Source: Bacillota bacterium (GTDB lineage: Bacteria; Bacillota; Clostridia; Acetivibrionales; DTU013). Taken from it: a DNA stretch of 64,000 bases. The position numbers and the translations under genes are program-made. Below, in pieces: positions 28,553 to 38,200 of the stretch. A model generated the notes under the pieces. The model saw nothing but the letters and a program-made list of their open reading frames with translations. It was not told where the DNA came from and made no database searches. Numbering within the stretch: the first letter of the stretch is position 1; each line of letters starts with the position of its first letter. Where the stretch lies: NCBI GenBank assembly GCA_023418915.1, contig JAEZYU010000038.1:186001-250000 (forward strand). The letters are read 5' to 3'.

Positions 28553-28655
28553 TGCTTATATATTCCTCCTTATCGACTCTGCTTTTCAAACGCACCTTCT
28601 GCCTGCTGTTTGTTAGCAGCATGGAAAACCGGTGTTAATTGCCTGACGATGATCT

Positions 28656-28931
28656 TCATGTAAACCAGACCTTTGTGCAAAACAGAATAAGTAAAGCAAT
28701 TAGTCCAAAGAAAACTGCACCGAACAATATATATGAAACGGCAATGCCGCATATTATCGCTCTGCGCTCATCCTTTGGGATCCTGGCCTCTTCTCTTGCA
28801 CTGTCTTTTGAAACCTGTGCTGCCTGAGACTTCCGTCTGAAAAACGAGCCAGGCATCCCATCAATTCTCATATCTGCTATAACCCTGCCATCATCGGAAA
28901 AATCTTCCTTACGAATTTTATCTCCTTTCAT
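28656..28931 (-). CDS. small single-pass membrane protein, unknown
   Basis: 91 residues. A charged N-terminal half (DKIRKEDFSDDGRVIADMRIDGMPGSFFRRKSQ) is followed by one hydrophobic segment (about 58-86, IICGIAVSYILFGAVFFGLIALLILF). AGGAGGA lies 6 nt before the ATG. The sequence VIADMRIDGMPG recalls short uncharacterised Clostridial membrane proteins, but no family can be named. It lies between the Opp operon and the lipoprotein gene on the same strand. Confidence 0.7.
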   Translation of the reverse strand: MKGDKIRKEDFSDDGRVIADMRIDGMPGSFFRRKSQAAQVSKDSAREEARIPKDERRAIICGIAVSYILFGAVFFGLIALLILFCTKVWFT

Positions 28932-29020
28932 GACCGTCCTCCTGTCATGACAATAATCTTCCTCTTGCAGTGGTCATCCCTCAGCACCTCAAACCGGCTC
29001 ACAAGCCCCTTTGACTTAAA

Positions 29021-30025
29021 TCAATCCTGCTCATATAGATGACATGCCACCATATGCCCTTTTTCATATTCTTTTAACACCGGTACTCTCTCAGAGCAGA
29101 TCTTCATGCAGCTTTGGCATCTTGTGCGGAATTTGCAGCCGGAAGGAGGATTTACAGGGCTTGGAATATCCCCTGTTAAAATGATCCGGTTCATTCTGAT
29201 ATCCGGATCAGAGACAGGTACCGCAGACAGAAGCGCCTTCGTATATGGGTGCAGCGGTTTTGAAAATACAAGCTTTTTATCTCCTGTCTCCACCATGCTC
29301 CCGAGATACATCACACCAATAGTGTCAGAAATATGCTCTACAACGGAGAGATCATGGGATATGAACAAGTATGTGTATCCAAACTGTTCCTGCAGTTCTT
29401 TCATAAGATTGATTATCTGTGACTGAATAGAAACATCAAGAGCACTCAGTGGTTCATCGCATATAATAAACCTGGGGTTGAGTGCGACTGCTCTGGCTAT
29501 GCTTATCCTTTGTCTCTGACCACCGGAAAATTCATGAGGATAACGATAGAAGTATTGAGGCTGAAGCCCGCAGTCCTTCATCACCTTAAGAATATATTGC
29601 CTGTATTGGTATTTTGGTACAATTTTATGCTCCTTGACAGCTTCGCCGATTATTTCTCCTATCGGAAGACGCGGTGAAAGACTGGAGTAAGGATCCTGAA
29701 AGATCATCTGCATCTGAGGCCGAAGTTTTCTTAATTTTCCTGTGGGTATCTTTGCAAGATCCATACCGTAAAAAAACACCTGACCTGCAGTTACTTCATG
29801 AAGCCTCAATATCGTACGCCCAATGGTAGTCTTGCCGCAGCCCGATTCACCCACAAGCCCCATCGTCGTTCCTCTCCTGATGTTGAAGGAAACATCGTCA
29901 ACAGCTTTGACAAACACCTTGTTTTTCCCGAGCGTGAACTTTGATATGGGATAATACTTTTTCAGGTGCTTAACGACAAGTATATTATCGTTCATATCCT
30001 TTTTTTCTATATCCATAACAGCCAT
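29021..30025 (-). CDS. oppF: oligopeptide ABC transporter ATP-binding protein OppF
   Basis: 334 residues. Walker A is GESGCGKTT (59-67), the signature is FSGGQRQRIS, Walker B is RFIICDEPLSALDVS, and the H-loop is LFISHDLS. The C-terminal oligopeptide-transporter extension has PSGCKFRTRCQSCMKICSE, with Cys residues that bind an iron-sulfur cluster in DppD/F relatives. It pairs with OppD to energise peptide uptake at the inner face of the membrane. AAGGAGA precedes the ATG. It is the last gene of the operon, separated from oppD by 108 bp containing a stem-loop. Confidence 0.93.
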   Translation of the reverse strand: MAVMDIEKKDMNDNILVVKHLKKYYPISKFTLGKNKVFVKAVDDVSFNIRRGTTMGLVGESGCGKTTIGRTILRLHEVTAGQVFFYGMDLAKIPTGKLRKLRPQMQMIFQDPYSSLSPRLPIGEIIGEAVKEHKIVPKYQYRQYILKVMKDCGLQPQYFYRYPHEFSGGQRQRISIARAVALNPRFIICDEPLSALDVSIQSQIINLMKELQEQFGYTYLFISHDLSVVEHISDTIGVMYLGSMVETGDKKLVFSKPLHPYTKALLSAVPVSDPDIRMNRIILTGDIPSPVNPPSGCKFRTRCQSCMKICSERVPVLKEYEKGHMVACHLYEQD

Positions 30026-30052
30026 AGTTGGTCTCCTTTGGATTCACTGTAA

Positions 30053-30088
30053 CATAAACCCGGTTTTGTCCATATCACCGGATTTATG
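30053..30088 (-). other. stem-loop in the oppD-oppF spacer
   Basis: Minus-strand CATAAATCCGG (30078-30088) pairs over 11 positions (one G-U) with CCGGGTTTATG (30053-30063) across a 14-nt loop. There is no T-tract, so it is more likely an mRNA-stabilising or processing hairpin than a terminator. Confidence 0.5.
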
Positions 30089-30133
30089 ATCACATGAATA
30101 TGCAAACTTCAAACTGCTTGCTGCTGTGACAGC

Positions 30134-31309
30134 TTACAAGTCACTCTCATCGAACAGGTAACAAGACGTAAAGTGTGTGGGCGAAAACTGCAGCATCTTT
30201 GGGTATCCCTTTGAGCATATCTCCATAGAACGATCGCATCTATTAAAAAAGTAGCAGTAATCAGGCATGTTTATCGGATTAGGCACCTGCCCTCTTATGC
30301 TGTATAAACGTTCTCCCTCGACAGTCTTTCCAGGTTTGGATTTCATGAGGCCTATAGTATAAGGGTGTTTGGGATCATGGAATATTTCTCTGACAGTGCC
30401 CTTTTCTATAATCCTGCCCGCATACATGACTACTACATAGTCCGCCATCTCAGCTATAACGCCAAGGTCATGAGTAATCAGCATAATACTGCCGTTTATC
30501 CTGTTCTTTACACTTCTCAGCAGGTCCAGAATCTGTGCCTGTATCGTTACATCCAATGCAGTAGTAGGCTCATCGGCAATGATCAGCCTCGGATTGCAGG
30601 AAAGGGCCATAGCGATCATCACTCGCTGCCGCATGCCGCCGGAGAGCTCGTGGGGGTAGCTTGAATACACCTTGTCTGCCATGGCTATTCCCACCAGGTT
30701 GAGCATCTCTATGGATCTGACCCTGGCAGTTTCCGCCGTAGCGCCTTTCTCATGCAGCAGCACGACCTCGTCCATTTGCTCACCGATCTTGAAAACCGGA
30801 TTCAGGCTTGTCATCGGCTCCTGAAATATCATCGCTATATCCTTCCCCCGGATTTTCAGCATCTCGTTTTTTGGCATCCTTGTTATATCGTAACACTTAC
30901 CATTACTTGCCCTATAACGTATGCTTCCGCTGACTATCTGCCCCTGCGGAGCCTGCACGAGCTGCATCAGTGAAAGGCTGGTGACCGACTTGCCGCATCC
31001 GGATTCACCGACGACGCCAACCACCTTTCCCTGCGGTATATCGAACGACACGCCGTTGACAGCCTTTACCGTACCGACCTCAGTGAAAAAGTAAGTATGC
31101 AGTTCATCGAACTCGACAACACTTGACGCCTCCTTCATCTGTGCTAAGTATTCCGATTCATCGACATGCTTTCTAGCCCTGGTTTTTTCAAATTGCCGTA
31201 TGATCCTGTTATTTTCTCTGCTTATACGGATTTCCTCATGAAGGGTCAAGTATTGTGTATCGTCGACACCTTGTATTTTTTTTCGTTTCAAAAAATTCAT
31301 TATGCCCAT
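30134..31309 (-). CDS. oppD: oligopeptide ABC transporter ATP-binding protein OppD
   Basis: 391 residues. It is longer than usual (about 330-350) because of an N-terminal extension of about 60 charged residues (FLKRKKIQGVDDTQYLTLHEEIRISRENN...) before the ABC domain. Walker A is GESGCGKSVTS, the signature is LSGGMRQRVM, Walker B is RLIIADEPTTALDVT, and the C-terminal part has YCYFFNRCDRSMEIC. It forms the ATPase heterodimer with OppF. AGAGGTAGGA precedes the ATG. It lies 6 bp from oppC. Confidence 0.93.
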   Translation of the reverse strand: MGIMNFLKRKKIQGVDDTQYLTLHEEIRISRENNRIIRQFEKTRARKHVDESEYLAQMKEASSVVEFDELHTYFFTEVGTVKAVNGVSFDIPQGKVVGVVGESGCGKSVTSLSLMQLVQAPQGQIVSGSIRYRASNGKCYDITRMPKNEMLKIRGKDIAMIFQEPMTSLNPVFKIGEQMDEVVLLHEKGATAETARVRSIEMLNLVGIAMADKVYSSYPHELSGGMRQRVMIAMALSCNPRLIIADEPTTALDVTIQAQILDLLRSVKNRINGSIMLITHDLGVIAEMADYVVVMYAGRIIEKGTVREIFHDPKHPYTIGLMKSKPGKTVEGERLYSIRGQVPNPINMPDYCYFFNRCDRSMEICSKGYPKMLQFSPTHFTSCYLFDESDL

Positions 31310-31315
31310 TATTTC

Positions 31316-32377
31316 CTACCTCTTCATTCTTGGATCAAATGCATCACGCAGGCCATCTCCGATAAAGCTGAAGCCCAGCACCGTTATCACGATCAGCATG
31401 CCTGCAGGCACCCACATATTAGGATAACTTGCAAGTATCTCCTGGCCTTTTGACGGATCAGCCAGCGCTATCATGGAACCCCAGGCTGCTCTGGGAAACG
31501 GGACACCCAGCCCAAGGTATGAAAGTGTGGATTCATATATAATTACGCTTCCAAGCCCCAGCGTAGCATTGACTATCAACTGCGGCATTGTATTGGGCAC
31601 AAGATGTCTGAATATCTTGTGTATTGGTCTGATGCCTGTGGTCTCGGCCGCCATCATATATTCCTGCTCTCTGAGCATCAGTATTTGACCTCTTACGATC
31701 CTTGCGACACCTGTCCAGCCCATCAATGTCAGAAAAGCCATCATATAATAAATCCTGTGCTCCGCAGGTATTGATTCGATCGAGCTTATTGCAGCAGAAA
31801 GCACCAGAAGAATAGGCAGGCCCGGAAGACAGGCAAACATATCAACGATCCTCATGATAAGCTGATCCACCCGCCTGCCGAAATAGCCGGCCAAACCGCC
31901 AAGGATAATGCCTATTACCGTTTCAAGTATAATTACTATAAAAGAAATAATAAGTGATATCCGCCCCCCATACATAAGGCGGGTAAATATATCAAATCCT
32001 GATGTATCTGTACCCAGCCAGTGTGCCGAAGACAATGGCGCTTTGAAAACAACAACGGTCTGAGATTTATCGTAATATGTATATGTCCTGCCGTCGGCCG
32101 CTTTAAAATCAGCAGTCGATACCATGTCAGAAATGCGTTTGATCTTGAATACCTGCATCTCCTGGTAACCCCACGTATTGTCTATTATTAGGGGACCAAC
32201 AAAAGAAAACAGAAAAACAAAAATGACCATAACCAGACCTGCAATAGAAAGCTTGCTCTTAAAAAAACGCTTAGCTACCATACGGCCCGGAGAAATAACT
32301 CTGAAGTTCTGTTCCGGAGGTGTTTCCATACTATTGTTAATACCGGTCTGTTCTTTTTCCATAATACTATTCTGCAC
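31316..32377 (-). CDS. oppC: oligopeptide ABC transporter permease OppC
   Basis: 353 residues. The N-terminal region has the OppC_N segment and first membrane helix (LSIAGLVMVIFVFLFSFVGPLII), followed by an insert of about 50 residues and five more helices. The EAA loop for contact with the ATPase is around AAETTGIRPIHKIFRHLVPNTMP. It forms the membrane pore with OppB. A GTG start is used, with GAGG nearby. An ATG five codons on is an alternative. It lies 17 bp downstream of oppB. Confidence 0.92.
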   Translation of the reverse strand: MQNSIMEKEQTGINNSMETPPEQNFRVISPGRMVAKRFFKSKLSIAGLVMVIFVFLFSFVGPLIIDNTWGYQEMQVFKIKRISDMVSTADFKAADGRTYTYYDKSQTVVVFKAPLSSAHWLGTDTSGFDIFTRLMYGGRISLIISFIVIILETVIGIILGGLAGYFGRRVDQLIMRIVDMFACLPGLPILLVLSAAISSIESIPAEHRIYYMMAFLTLMGWTGVARIVRGQILMLREQEYMMAAETTGIRPIHKIFRHLVPNTMPQLIVNATLGLGSVIIYESTLSYLGLGVPFPRAAWGSMIALADPSKGQEILASYPNMWVPAGMLIVITVLGFSFIGDGLRDAFDPRMKR

Positions 32378-32394
32378 GCCTCAGTTCACCACCT

Positions 32395-33393
32395 CTACGA
32401 AAGCTTAACTCGCGGATCTACGACCATATACATCAGATCCGATATGAGCATGCCAGAAACAGTTAGTATCGCCAGAAACATATTGTAGCCCATGATAAAT
32501 GGAATATCACCTTGACCGGTGGCTCTGAGAGCTGCATAACCAATGCCTGGCAGCGCATAAACAGACTCGGTGATCATTGCGCCTCCGAATAGGCTTGGAA
32601 GCATACCTGAAAGAGAAGTGATAAGCGGGATCATTGTATTTCTGAAAGCATGCTTATACACAACGGCTGTTTCTGATAAACCCTTTGCCCTTGCAGTTCT
32701 GATATAATCCGAATTCATAACCTCCAGCATATTTGTTCGGGTAAATTTCATTGTACCTCCGACACCAAGAACAGTCAGTCCGGTGATTGGAAGAATGAGG
32801 TGCCATGCCTTGTCCAGAAACACTTCAAGATGAGCATCCTTCGCAAAAACTATGGTTGCGCTTGTAAGACCCTGCAGAGGCATTATACCAAGCTTTATGG
32901 CAAATGCATTCATAAGCAGTGCCGCAAGAAAGAAAGACGGCAGCGCAGTACCCATCATGGCAAAAACCGACACCGTATAGTCATAAGCTCCGTATTGTCT
33001 CACAGCTGCCTTGATCCCCATTGGAATGCCTATGATTATCTGCAGCAAATAAGAAATAAAAGCAATTATGAACGACACCCATACAAAGTCCCCAATAACT
33101 TCCGTAACAGGCTTGCCATAAAGGAAGGAAAATCCCAGATCTCCCGACAAAGTGCTGCCGAGCCAGGAACCGTAGCTCTTTATAATACCGCCGAAGCTTT
33201 TGTCAGCAAGCCCGTAAAGCTCCTTTAAGCGGATAACATCCTCAATAGTCATTGATCCATTGGCAAGAGCGGCTGATGTCTGATTGTCGATATAGTCTGC
33301 CGGCATCAGCATAGCAAGCAGATATATCAATGCAGAAACTCCAACCAGGATCAGTATCGCAAAGAGCAACCTTTTAATTATATATCTCCACAT
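32395..33393 (-). CDS. oppB: oligopeptide ABC transporter permease OppB
   Basis: 332 residues from the ATG at 33393 (MWRYIIKRLLFAILILVGVSALIYLL), with AGAGGA upstream. A start 23 codons earlier would be in the stem-loop region and is rejected. Six membrane helices are expected. The EAA-like loop is ARAKGLSETAVVYKHAFRNTMIPLIT. It partners OppC in the import channel. It is separated from oppA by a 110-bp spacer with two hairpins, which fits the usual higher expression of the binding protein. Confidence 0.92.
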   Translation of the reverse strand: MWRYIIKRLLFAILILVGVSALIYLLAMLMPADYIDNQTSAALANGSMTIEDVIRLKELYGLADKSFGGIIKSYGSWLGSTLSGDLGFSFLYGKPVTEVIGDFVWVSFIIAFISYLLQIIIGIPMGIKAAVRQYGAYDYTVSVFAMMGTALPSFFLAALLMNAFAIKLGIMPLQGLTSATIVFAKDAHLEVFLDKAWHLILPITGLTVLGVGGTMKFTRTNMLEVMNSDYIRTARAKGLSETAVVYKHAFRNTMIPLITSLSGMLPSLFGGAMITESVYALPGIGYAALRATGQGDIPFIMGYNMFLAILTVSGMLISDLMYMVVDPRVKLS

Positions 33394-33437
33394 AATAATC
33401 CTCTGTTTCAAGTAATATACACTCCAGCTGATATACA

Positions 33438-33488
33438 GTACAAGGCTTGAACAGCCGTCCAAGCCTTGTACCAGGCAAAAACCGCCTG
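33438..33488 (-). other. two hairpins between oppA and oppB
   Basis: Read in the direction of transcription, CAGGC/GCCTG (33472-33488, 5 bp) comes first. Then GTACAAGGCTTG (33460-33471) pairs perfectly with CAAGCCTTGTAC (33438-33449), a 12-bp stem with a 10-nt loop. No T-tract follows. It probably protects or attenuates the oppA transcript and lowers readthrough into oppB. Confidence 0.65.
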
Positions 33489-33503
33489 TTTATCCGGTCA
33501 GTA

Positions 33504-35999
33504 TCAGTTTAGTTCGACATTCCATAAAAACGATATCGGGCTCTGGAATGGTGTTACATCATTACCAGTGAAAAGAGACGAAGATTTTACTACATTGGAA
33601 TTATATACGTACATATTCTTTCTCTGATATGTCGGGACCTCAACAGCAAGCCCGGTTGAAAGCTCCAATGCTCTTTTATAGATAGCCTTGCGCTCTTCGG
33701 TATCTAGAGTTGAACGACCCGCCTTAATTAACTGGTTCAGCTCAGTGAGCATAGTCTTTTCTTCCTCTGAACCATTTTGGAATAAGTAGTAGAGACCGCT
33801 TCGTGCAGCTGATGTACCCTGATTTTCAGCGGGATCCGAGTACCAGATCTGGAACATATCCGGGTCCACACCGCCGCTGCCCCATGCCGCAGCCCATACC
33901 TGCAATCCTGAATCATATGCCGTACTCAGCTTGTTCAAAAGGTTTTGGTCATTTTCGATATCGACCTTGACACCGATCTTGCCCAGTACTTCCTTTGCAT
34001 CTACAAATATGGATCCAGCTGGATGATCTGCGACATCCGCCGGGAGTGTGAATTTATACGTGACCTGCGTTCCCTCTTTTGCATGGCCTTTAGGATACTG
34101 CATTACATTCTTTGCTTCGTCATAAATATATCCAGCTTTGAGGAACAGAGCCTTGGATGTCTCACCTGTCCCGTCATAAGGGAACATATTCTCCGGATTA
34201 TCAGGGTATGCCCAGAGTATCTTTGTCATCGTGCGGTAGTTGACGCTTGCCAACTCACCGTAATAATTATCTACAGTAAGCTGCACATTAAAGGCATGAG
34301 CCAGAGCTTCTCTTACATCAAATTCGGGAATTGCCTGACCCTGGATGCCTATGTAGCCATATCCGTCATTGTCAACCAATATGTAGTCCAGCTTTGCATA
34401 ATCGCCCTGCTTTCCTGTAATATCATTTATGATAGTCATCGAAGCGGATGGATCGGAATAGTGAACCGTATCAGTCAATACAGCATCAAGCTCAGCTCCA
34501 AGATTGATCTCCTGAAAACGGAAGGTCTTTATTTTCGGAGAGCCCAATAAAAAGCTGTCATTAGCCGTATAGGTAACTACATTGTCCTTATATTCCTGGA
34601 AAACATATGGACCTGCACCAAGTGGCCTCGAGTTCTTGGTCTTGAGGAAATCAATGAATTCTCTCGTTTCTAGGGCAACTCCGTTTTCATTGAGTTCACC
34701 GGAATAACCATCAGTATAATAATGCATCGGAGCTACATTTATGCCCAGTTTAAATATCGCAGTCGGATCGACACCATCAATAACGACTGTGATATACTCT
34801 CTTTCAACACCGTCGTCACATATCATCTTTCCTGATGTAATGCCGCTGATAGACTTAACGCCGCCTGCGACCTTTCCTTCGGAGGATATATACTCCTGTC
34901 GGACATAATCCTGTATGGTCAAATCGCCGGCCTTTTCATAATTGATGCCTGCATCGGACAAATCATAACCATAAGCACCCAATATGTTTGCCCAATAGAT
35001 CTTTGCATCTACTGTATCCGTTGACAGATCGTATGAATTTCCGCTCTTATCAGTAAACTTACCTTCCCCGTCTGCTTCGCCAAAGCCCCACATAGCCATT
35101 CCCAGTGCAGCCTGCAGATCTGTATCGCCAGCCACCTGTTCTGCTGTATAAGGTGGCAGATAGTCCGGGATATAGCTTGTATAGTTAGTGTTTACAAAAT
35201 TGATTATTTCTTGTGCGAATTTTTCTCCTCCTTTGTCGAGGTAGCTCCAGAATTTTTCCTGCTGTTCACTCGTAACTCCGCTGGCAGTATTTATAACCAT
35301 TTCATCGTTATCACCTTTTGTGATGCCGGCTTCGATTATCTTATCGACCATTTCAAGTGTGTCGGCGCTCGTCTGCAGGCGATATTCCTTCATACCCTGT
35401 ATGTTCATGGTATAGTAAGTACTCGAACCATCATACAGAGGATCGCAGAGAACATAGATCGAGAAAAGTACGTCCTTGGCTGTAATAGGCTTGCCATCGC
35501 TGAATACAAGTCCGTTTTTTAGTATGAAGGTATATGTCGAAGTGGAATTGTCTGCACTGACTTCCTGAGAATAATCATATGCGTAACAAGGATCATCGAT
35601 ACCTGCAGACGGTGCACCGTCCTTGTTGTAATAAAGCAGGCCAAGCTGCGTCAAGCCATCTACATCAACATCGTATGCTGATGTTGCAAAGAATGGGCTG
35701 AATTTCCCATCCAATGTGCCCGTGCTTACTACGAGAGGGTTTGTCGCATTGCTCCCGGTCCTTGGTGTTACCGTTGCATCGTACCTGTTTGCAGGCAGAT
35801 CCGGAAGTATTTCTTTTGTAGCAGCTGTTGTCTGAGAAGGCTCGACTGTTGATTCAGAAGGCTCGGCGGTCGACTCGGAAGGCGTTGTGGTGTTTGTTGA
35901 ACCTTGCTGAGGTGCGTTGCTCTCGCAGCTTGTCACTGTTAATGCTAATACAAATGCAAGCAGCAACACCAGTGTTCTGATGAAAGCTTTGTTCTTCAT
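33504..35999 (-). CDS. oppA: oligopeptide-binding lipoprotein OppA (SBP family 5), unusually long
   Basis: 831 residues from the ATG at 35999 (GGGGGA upstream). The lipoprotein signal ends LTVTSC with Cys25 as lipid site. A Ser/Thr/Glu/Pro linker with repeated (S/T)AEPSEST follows. The solute-binding family 5 body has YDYSQEVSADNSTSTYTFILKNGLVFSDGKPITAKDVLFSIYVL and a C-terminal GVDPDMFQIWYSD. Typical OppA proteins have 540-620 residues. The extra length sits in the first half (about 230-400), where a large insert interrupts the family pattern. It captures peptides outside the membrane for OppBCDF. Confidence 0.92.
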   Translation of the reverse strand: MKNKAFIRTLVLLLAFVLALTVTSCESNAPQQGSTNTTTPSESTAEPSESTVEPSQTTAATKEILPDLPANRYDATVTPRTGSNATNPLVVSTGTLDGKFSPFFATSAYDVDVDGLTQLGLLYYNKDGAPSAGIDDPCYAYDYSQEVSADNSTSTYTFILKNGLVFSDGKPITAKDVLFSIYVLCDPLYDGSSTYYTMNIQGMKEYRLQTSADTLEMVDKIIEAGITKGDNDEMVINTASGVTSEQQEKFWSYLDKGGEKFAQEIINFVNTNYTSYIPDYLPPYTAEQVAGDTDLQAALGMAMWGFGEADGEGKFTDKSGNSYDLSTDTVDAKIYWANILGAYGYDLSDAGINYEKAGDLTIQDYVRQEYISSEGKVAGGVKSISGITSGKMICDDGVEREYITVVIDGVDPTAIFKLGINVAPMHYYTDGYSGELNENGVALETREFIDFLKTKNSRPLGAGPYVFQEYKDNVVTYTANDSFLLGSPKIKTFRFQEINLGAELDAVLTDTVHYSDPSASMTIINDITGKQGDYAKLDYILVDNDGYGYIGIQGQAIPEFDVREALAHAFNVQLTVDNYYGELASVNYRTMTKILWAYPDNPENMFPYDGTGETSKALFLKAGYIYDEAKNVMQYPKGHAKEGTQVTYKFTLPADVADHPAGSIFVDAKEVLGKIGVKVDIENDQNLLNKLSTAYDSGLQVWAAAWGSGGVDPDMFQIWYSDPAENQGTSAARSGLYYLFQNGSEEEKTMLTELNQLIKAGRSTLDTEERKAIYKRALELSTGLAVEVPTYQRKNMYVYNSNVVKSSSLFTGNDVTPFQSPISFLWNVELN

Positions 36000-36176
36000 G
36001 ATATTCCCCCATTCTTTTTTCATTTTAATTCGCATAAAATGTGTGCAACCCTCAGGTTTCAAACATTTTCATACCGGCTTGCCCTAGCTGCTTTACTTTG
36101 CGGCTTAAATTCTTTTATACCACTCTTCAGGAGAATTAATCCATGATTTTCTAATTTTGTTAATTATATATAATAA

Positions 36177-36205
36177 AGTATAACAGTAATTGGTATGTTT
36201 TTCAA
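36177..36205 (-). promoter_or_regulatory. promoter of the opp operon
   Basis: Minus-strand TTGAAA (36200-36205), 17-nt spacer, TATACT (36177-36182). It implies a leader of about 170 nt before oppA at 35999. The remainder of the gap to 36430 is AT-rich and shows no gene. Confidence 0.6.
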
Positions 36206-36430
36206 TTTTGTAGTAATAATTTCCACAATGTTATAACATAAAATTATTATGATGCAGTCTGGTTTATACATAAAAATGAATAAAAGCATCAAACCTGATC
36301 CATAAAATTACGTATTATGTTTAAGAAATGCGATACAAACACTCAACACCTGTGCATCTATCTCAACATATGAGAAATGTGTCTCGATATAAAATAGTCA
36401 TTAGTTTAGCCAAGCTGGGGGGTTACAGAT

Positions 36431-38200
36431 GTGAATGATAACAGTAATAATTCCAAACCACTGGTCAGAATTTTAAAGGATTTTATTGCACCACATAAAC
36501 TCTGGTTGTTTTTCAGGATATGTGGTGCGGTTATCGGTGCCGCTGTTGATATTGTTCTGGCTTACGTCATCGTAAAAATAGTCGATGCTGCATTAAGCAG
36601 TGATCATAACAGTATAAAAAGCGCATTGGTCATATTAGTCGGAGCAGTCATTGCCGGCTTCTTGTCAAGTCTGGTCAACCGCTATTCGTCCGGCAGACTT
36701 GGTGCTCTGGCAGCAAAAAGCATGCGAAGCGCTGTTGCGGTTCACACTACGGAGTTGAAGACAGACTGGATGGACTCGAGGAATTCCGGTCAGGAAATAT
36801 CAAAGCTGACCAGCGCAATATCGAAGGTGCAGAATTATGTAGAAGAGGATCTGCCCAACATAATTTTTCAGCCCCTTCGGTTTATTGGCGCCTTTGTGTA
36901 TATGCTTCTCATCAATTGGAAAATGCTTCTCCTTTGTATTGTGGCTATGCCCATCATGATGGCTGTCGCCCAGATCATCACAAAACCAATCCAAAAGCTG
37001 TCTGAAACACTTCAGGAAAAAACTGCGGTATCAAATTCAATCGTCCAGGATGTCCTTGGCGGTATGCAGATCCTCAGGGCATACAATCTGAAGGATGTCC
37101 TGTTCAGGAACTATCATAAGGCCGTTGACGATGTGCTTACAAACAGCCTTGTCATCGAAAGGCGCAGATCTTTTCTCACCCCGCTGATCATTCTGCTCCA
37201 GATGGTTCCATATACACTGTGCTTTGCCTATGGAGGCTATCTGGCGATTCAGAACCAGATCACTGCCGGCGGACTGATAGCGTTTATCCAGTTGATGAAC
37301 TATATCGTCCTTCCCGCACTCTTCATTCCTCAGTTGCTGGCAAACAGCCAGAAGACAGCGGGTATAGCGGTCCATATTTTTGAACTGTTGGATGCCCAAG
37401 CCGAAAGAAAAGCCGGTATTGAAGGCGGTTCGAAAAAAAACAGGCCGTCAGTTCGGTTCAGTGATGTTTCCTTTGGATATAACGATGCTGGAGAAACCTT
37501 AAAGGGAGTGAGCTTCGATCTGCCTGAAAATTCCCTGACTGTACTGGCAGGGCACAGCGGCAGCGGTAAAAGTACGCTGATGAAGCTGATCAGCGGGCTT
37601 TACGAGCCATCCTCAGGAAATATAGAAGTACTTGGCACCGATGTTTGTCAATGGGATCTGAAGAAATTACGAAGTCAGATCGCATTTGTATCTCAGGATC
37701 CTTACCTTTTCCCTGTATCGATAGCCGAAAACATTTCCTACGGAAAACCTGATGCTGCACAGGAGGAAATTGTTGCTTCAGCCAGAGCAGCCGACGCCCA
37801 TGATTTCATCATGAAATTGCCGGAAGGCTATGATACTGTTGTCAGAGAGCGTGGAACGGGCTTGTCCGGAGGTCAGCGGCAACGGATAGCAATCGCTCGA
37901 GCTTTGATTTCCAAAGCGCAAATACTGATGTTTGATGAACCATCCTCCGCCCTTGACCAGGAAACCGAAAGATACATACTTGACGAAATGATCAAGCTGT
38001 CAAAAAACCACACCCTGCTTGTATCAGCCCACAGACTTTCCATTGCAAAGCTCGCACACAGGGTCATCGTTATGAGCAAGGGCAAAATTTCAGCTATTGG
38101 CACTCATGAAGAATTGATGCACAGTAATGAGATCTACATGGAATTAGTTAAGAAACAGCAGGGAAACAGTCCGGAACAAAGAAGGGAGGATCGGCCATGA
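36431..38200 (+). CDS. ABC exporter half-transporter (first of a heterodimeric pair)
   Basis: 589 residues. The N-terminal exporter membrane domain (six helices, about 1-320) is followed by an ATPase domain with Walker A GHSGSGKST, Q-loop FVSQDPYLFP, signature LSGGQRQRIA, Walker B ILMFDEPSSALD and H-loop VSAHRLS. The key catalytic Glu is present. The start is GTG, with GGGGGG about 9 nt upstream. It overlaps the second exporter gene by 4 bp (ATGA), showing translational coupling. It probably exports a peptide, drug or lipid, and no accessory peptide gene is seen nearby. Confidence 0.92.
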   Translation: MNDNSNNSKPLVRILKDFIAPHKLWLFFRICGAVIGAAVDIVLAYVIVKIVDAALSSDHNSIKSALVILVGAVIAGFLSSLVNRYSSGRLGALAAKSMRSAVAVHTTELKTDWMDSRNSGQEISKLTSAISKVQNYVEEDLPNIIFQPLRFIGAFVYMLLINWKMLLLCIVAMPIMMAVAQIITKPIQKLSETLQEKTAVSNSIVQDVLGGMQILRAYNLKDVLFRNYHKAVDDVLTNSLVIERRRSFLTPLIILLQMVPYTLCFAYGGYLAIQNQITAGGLIAFIQLMNYIVLPALFIPQLLANSQKTAGIAVHIFELLDAQAERKAGIEGGSKKNRPSVRFSDVSFGYNDAGETLKGVSFDLPENSLTVLAGHSGSGKSTLMKLISGLYEPSSGNIEVLGTDVCQWDLKKLRSQIAFVSQDPYLFPVSIAENISYGKPDAAQEEIVASARAADAHDFIMKLPEGYDTVVRERGTGLSGGQRQRIAIARALISKAQILMFDEPSSALDQETERYILDEMIKLSKNHTLLVSAHRLSIAKLAHRVIVMSKGKISAIGTHEELMHSNEIYMELVKKQQGNSPEQRREDRP

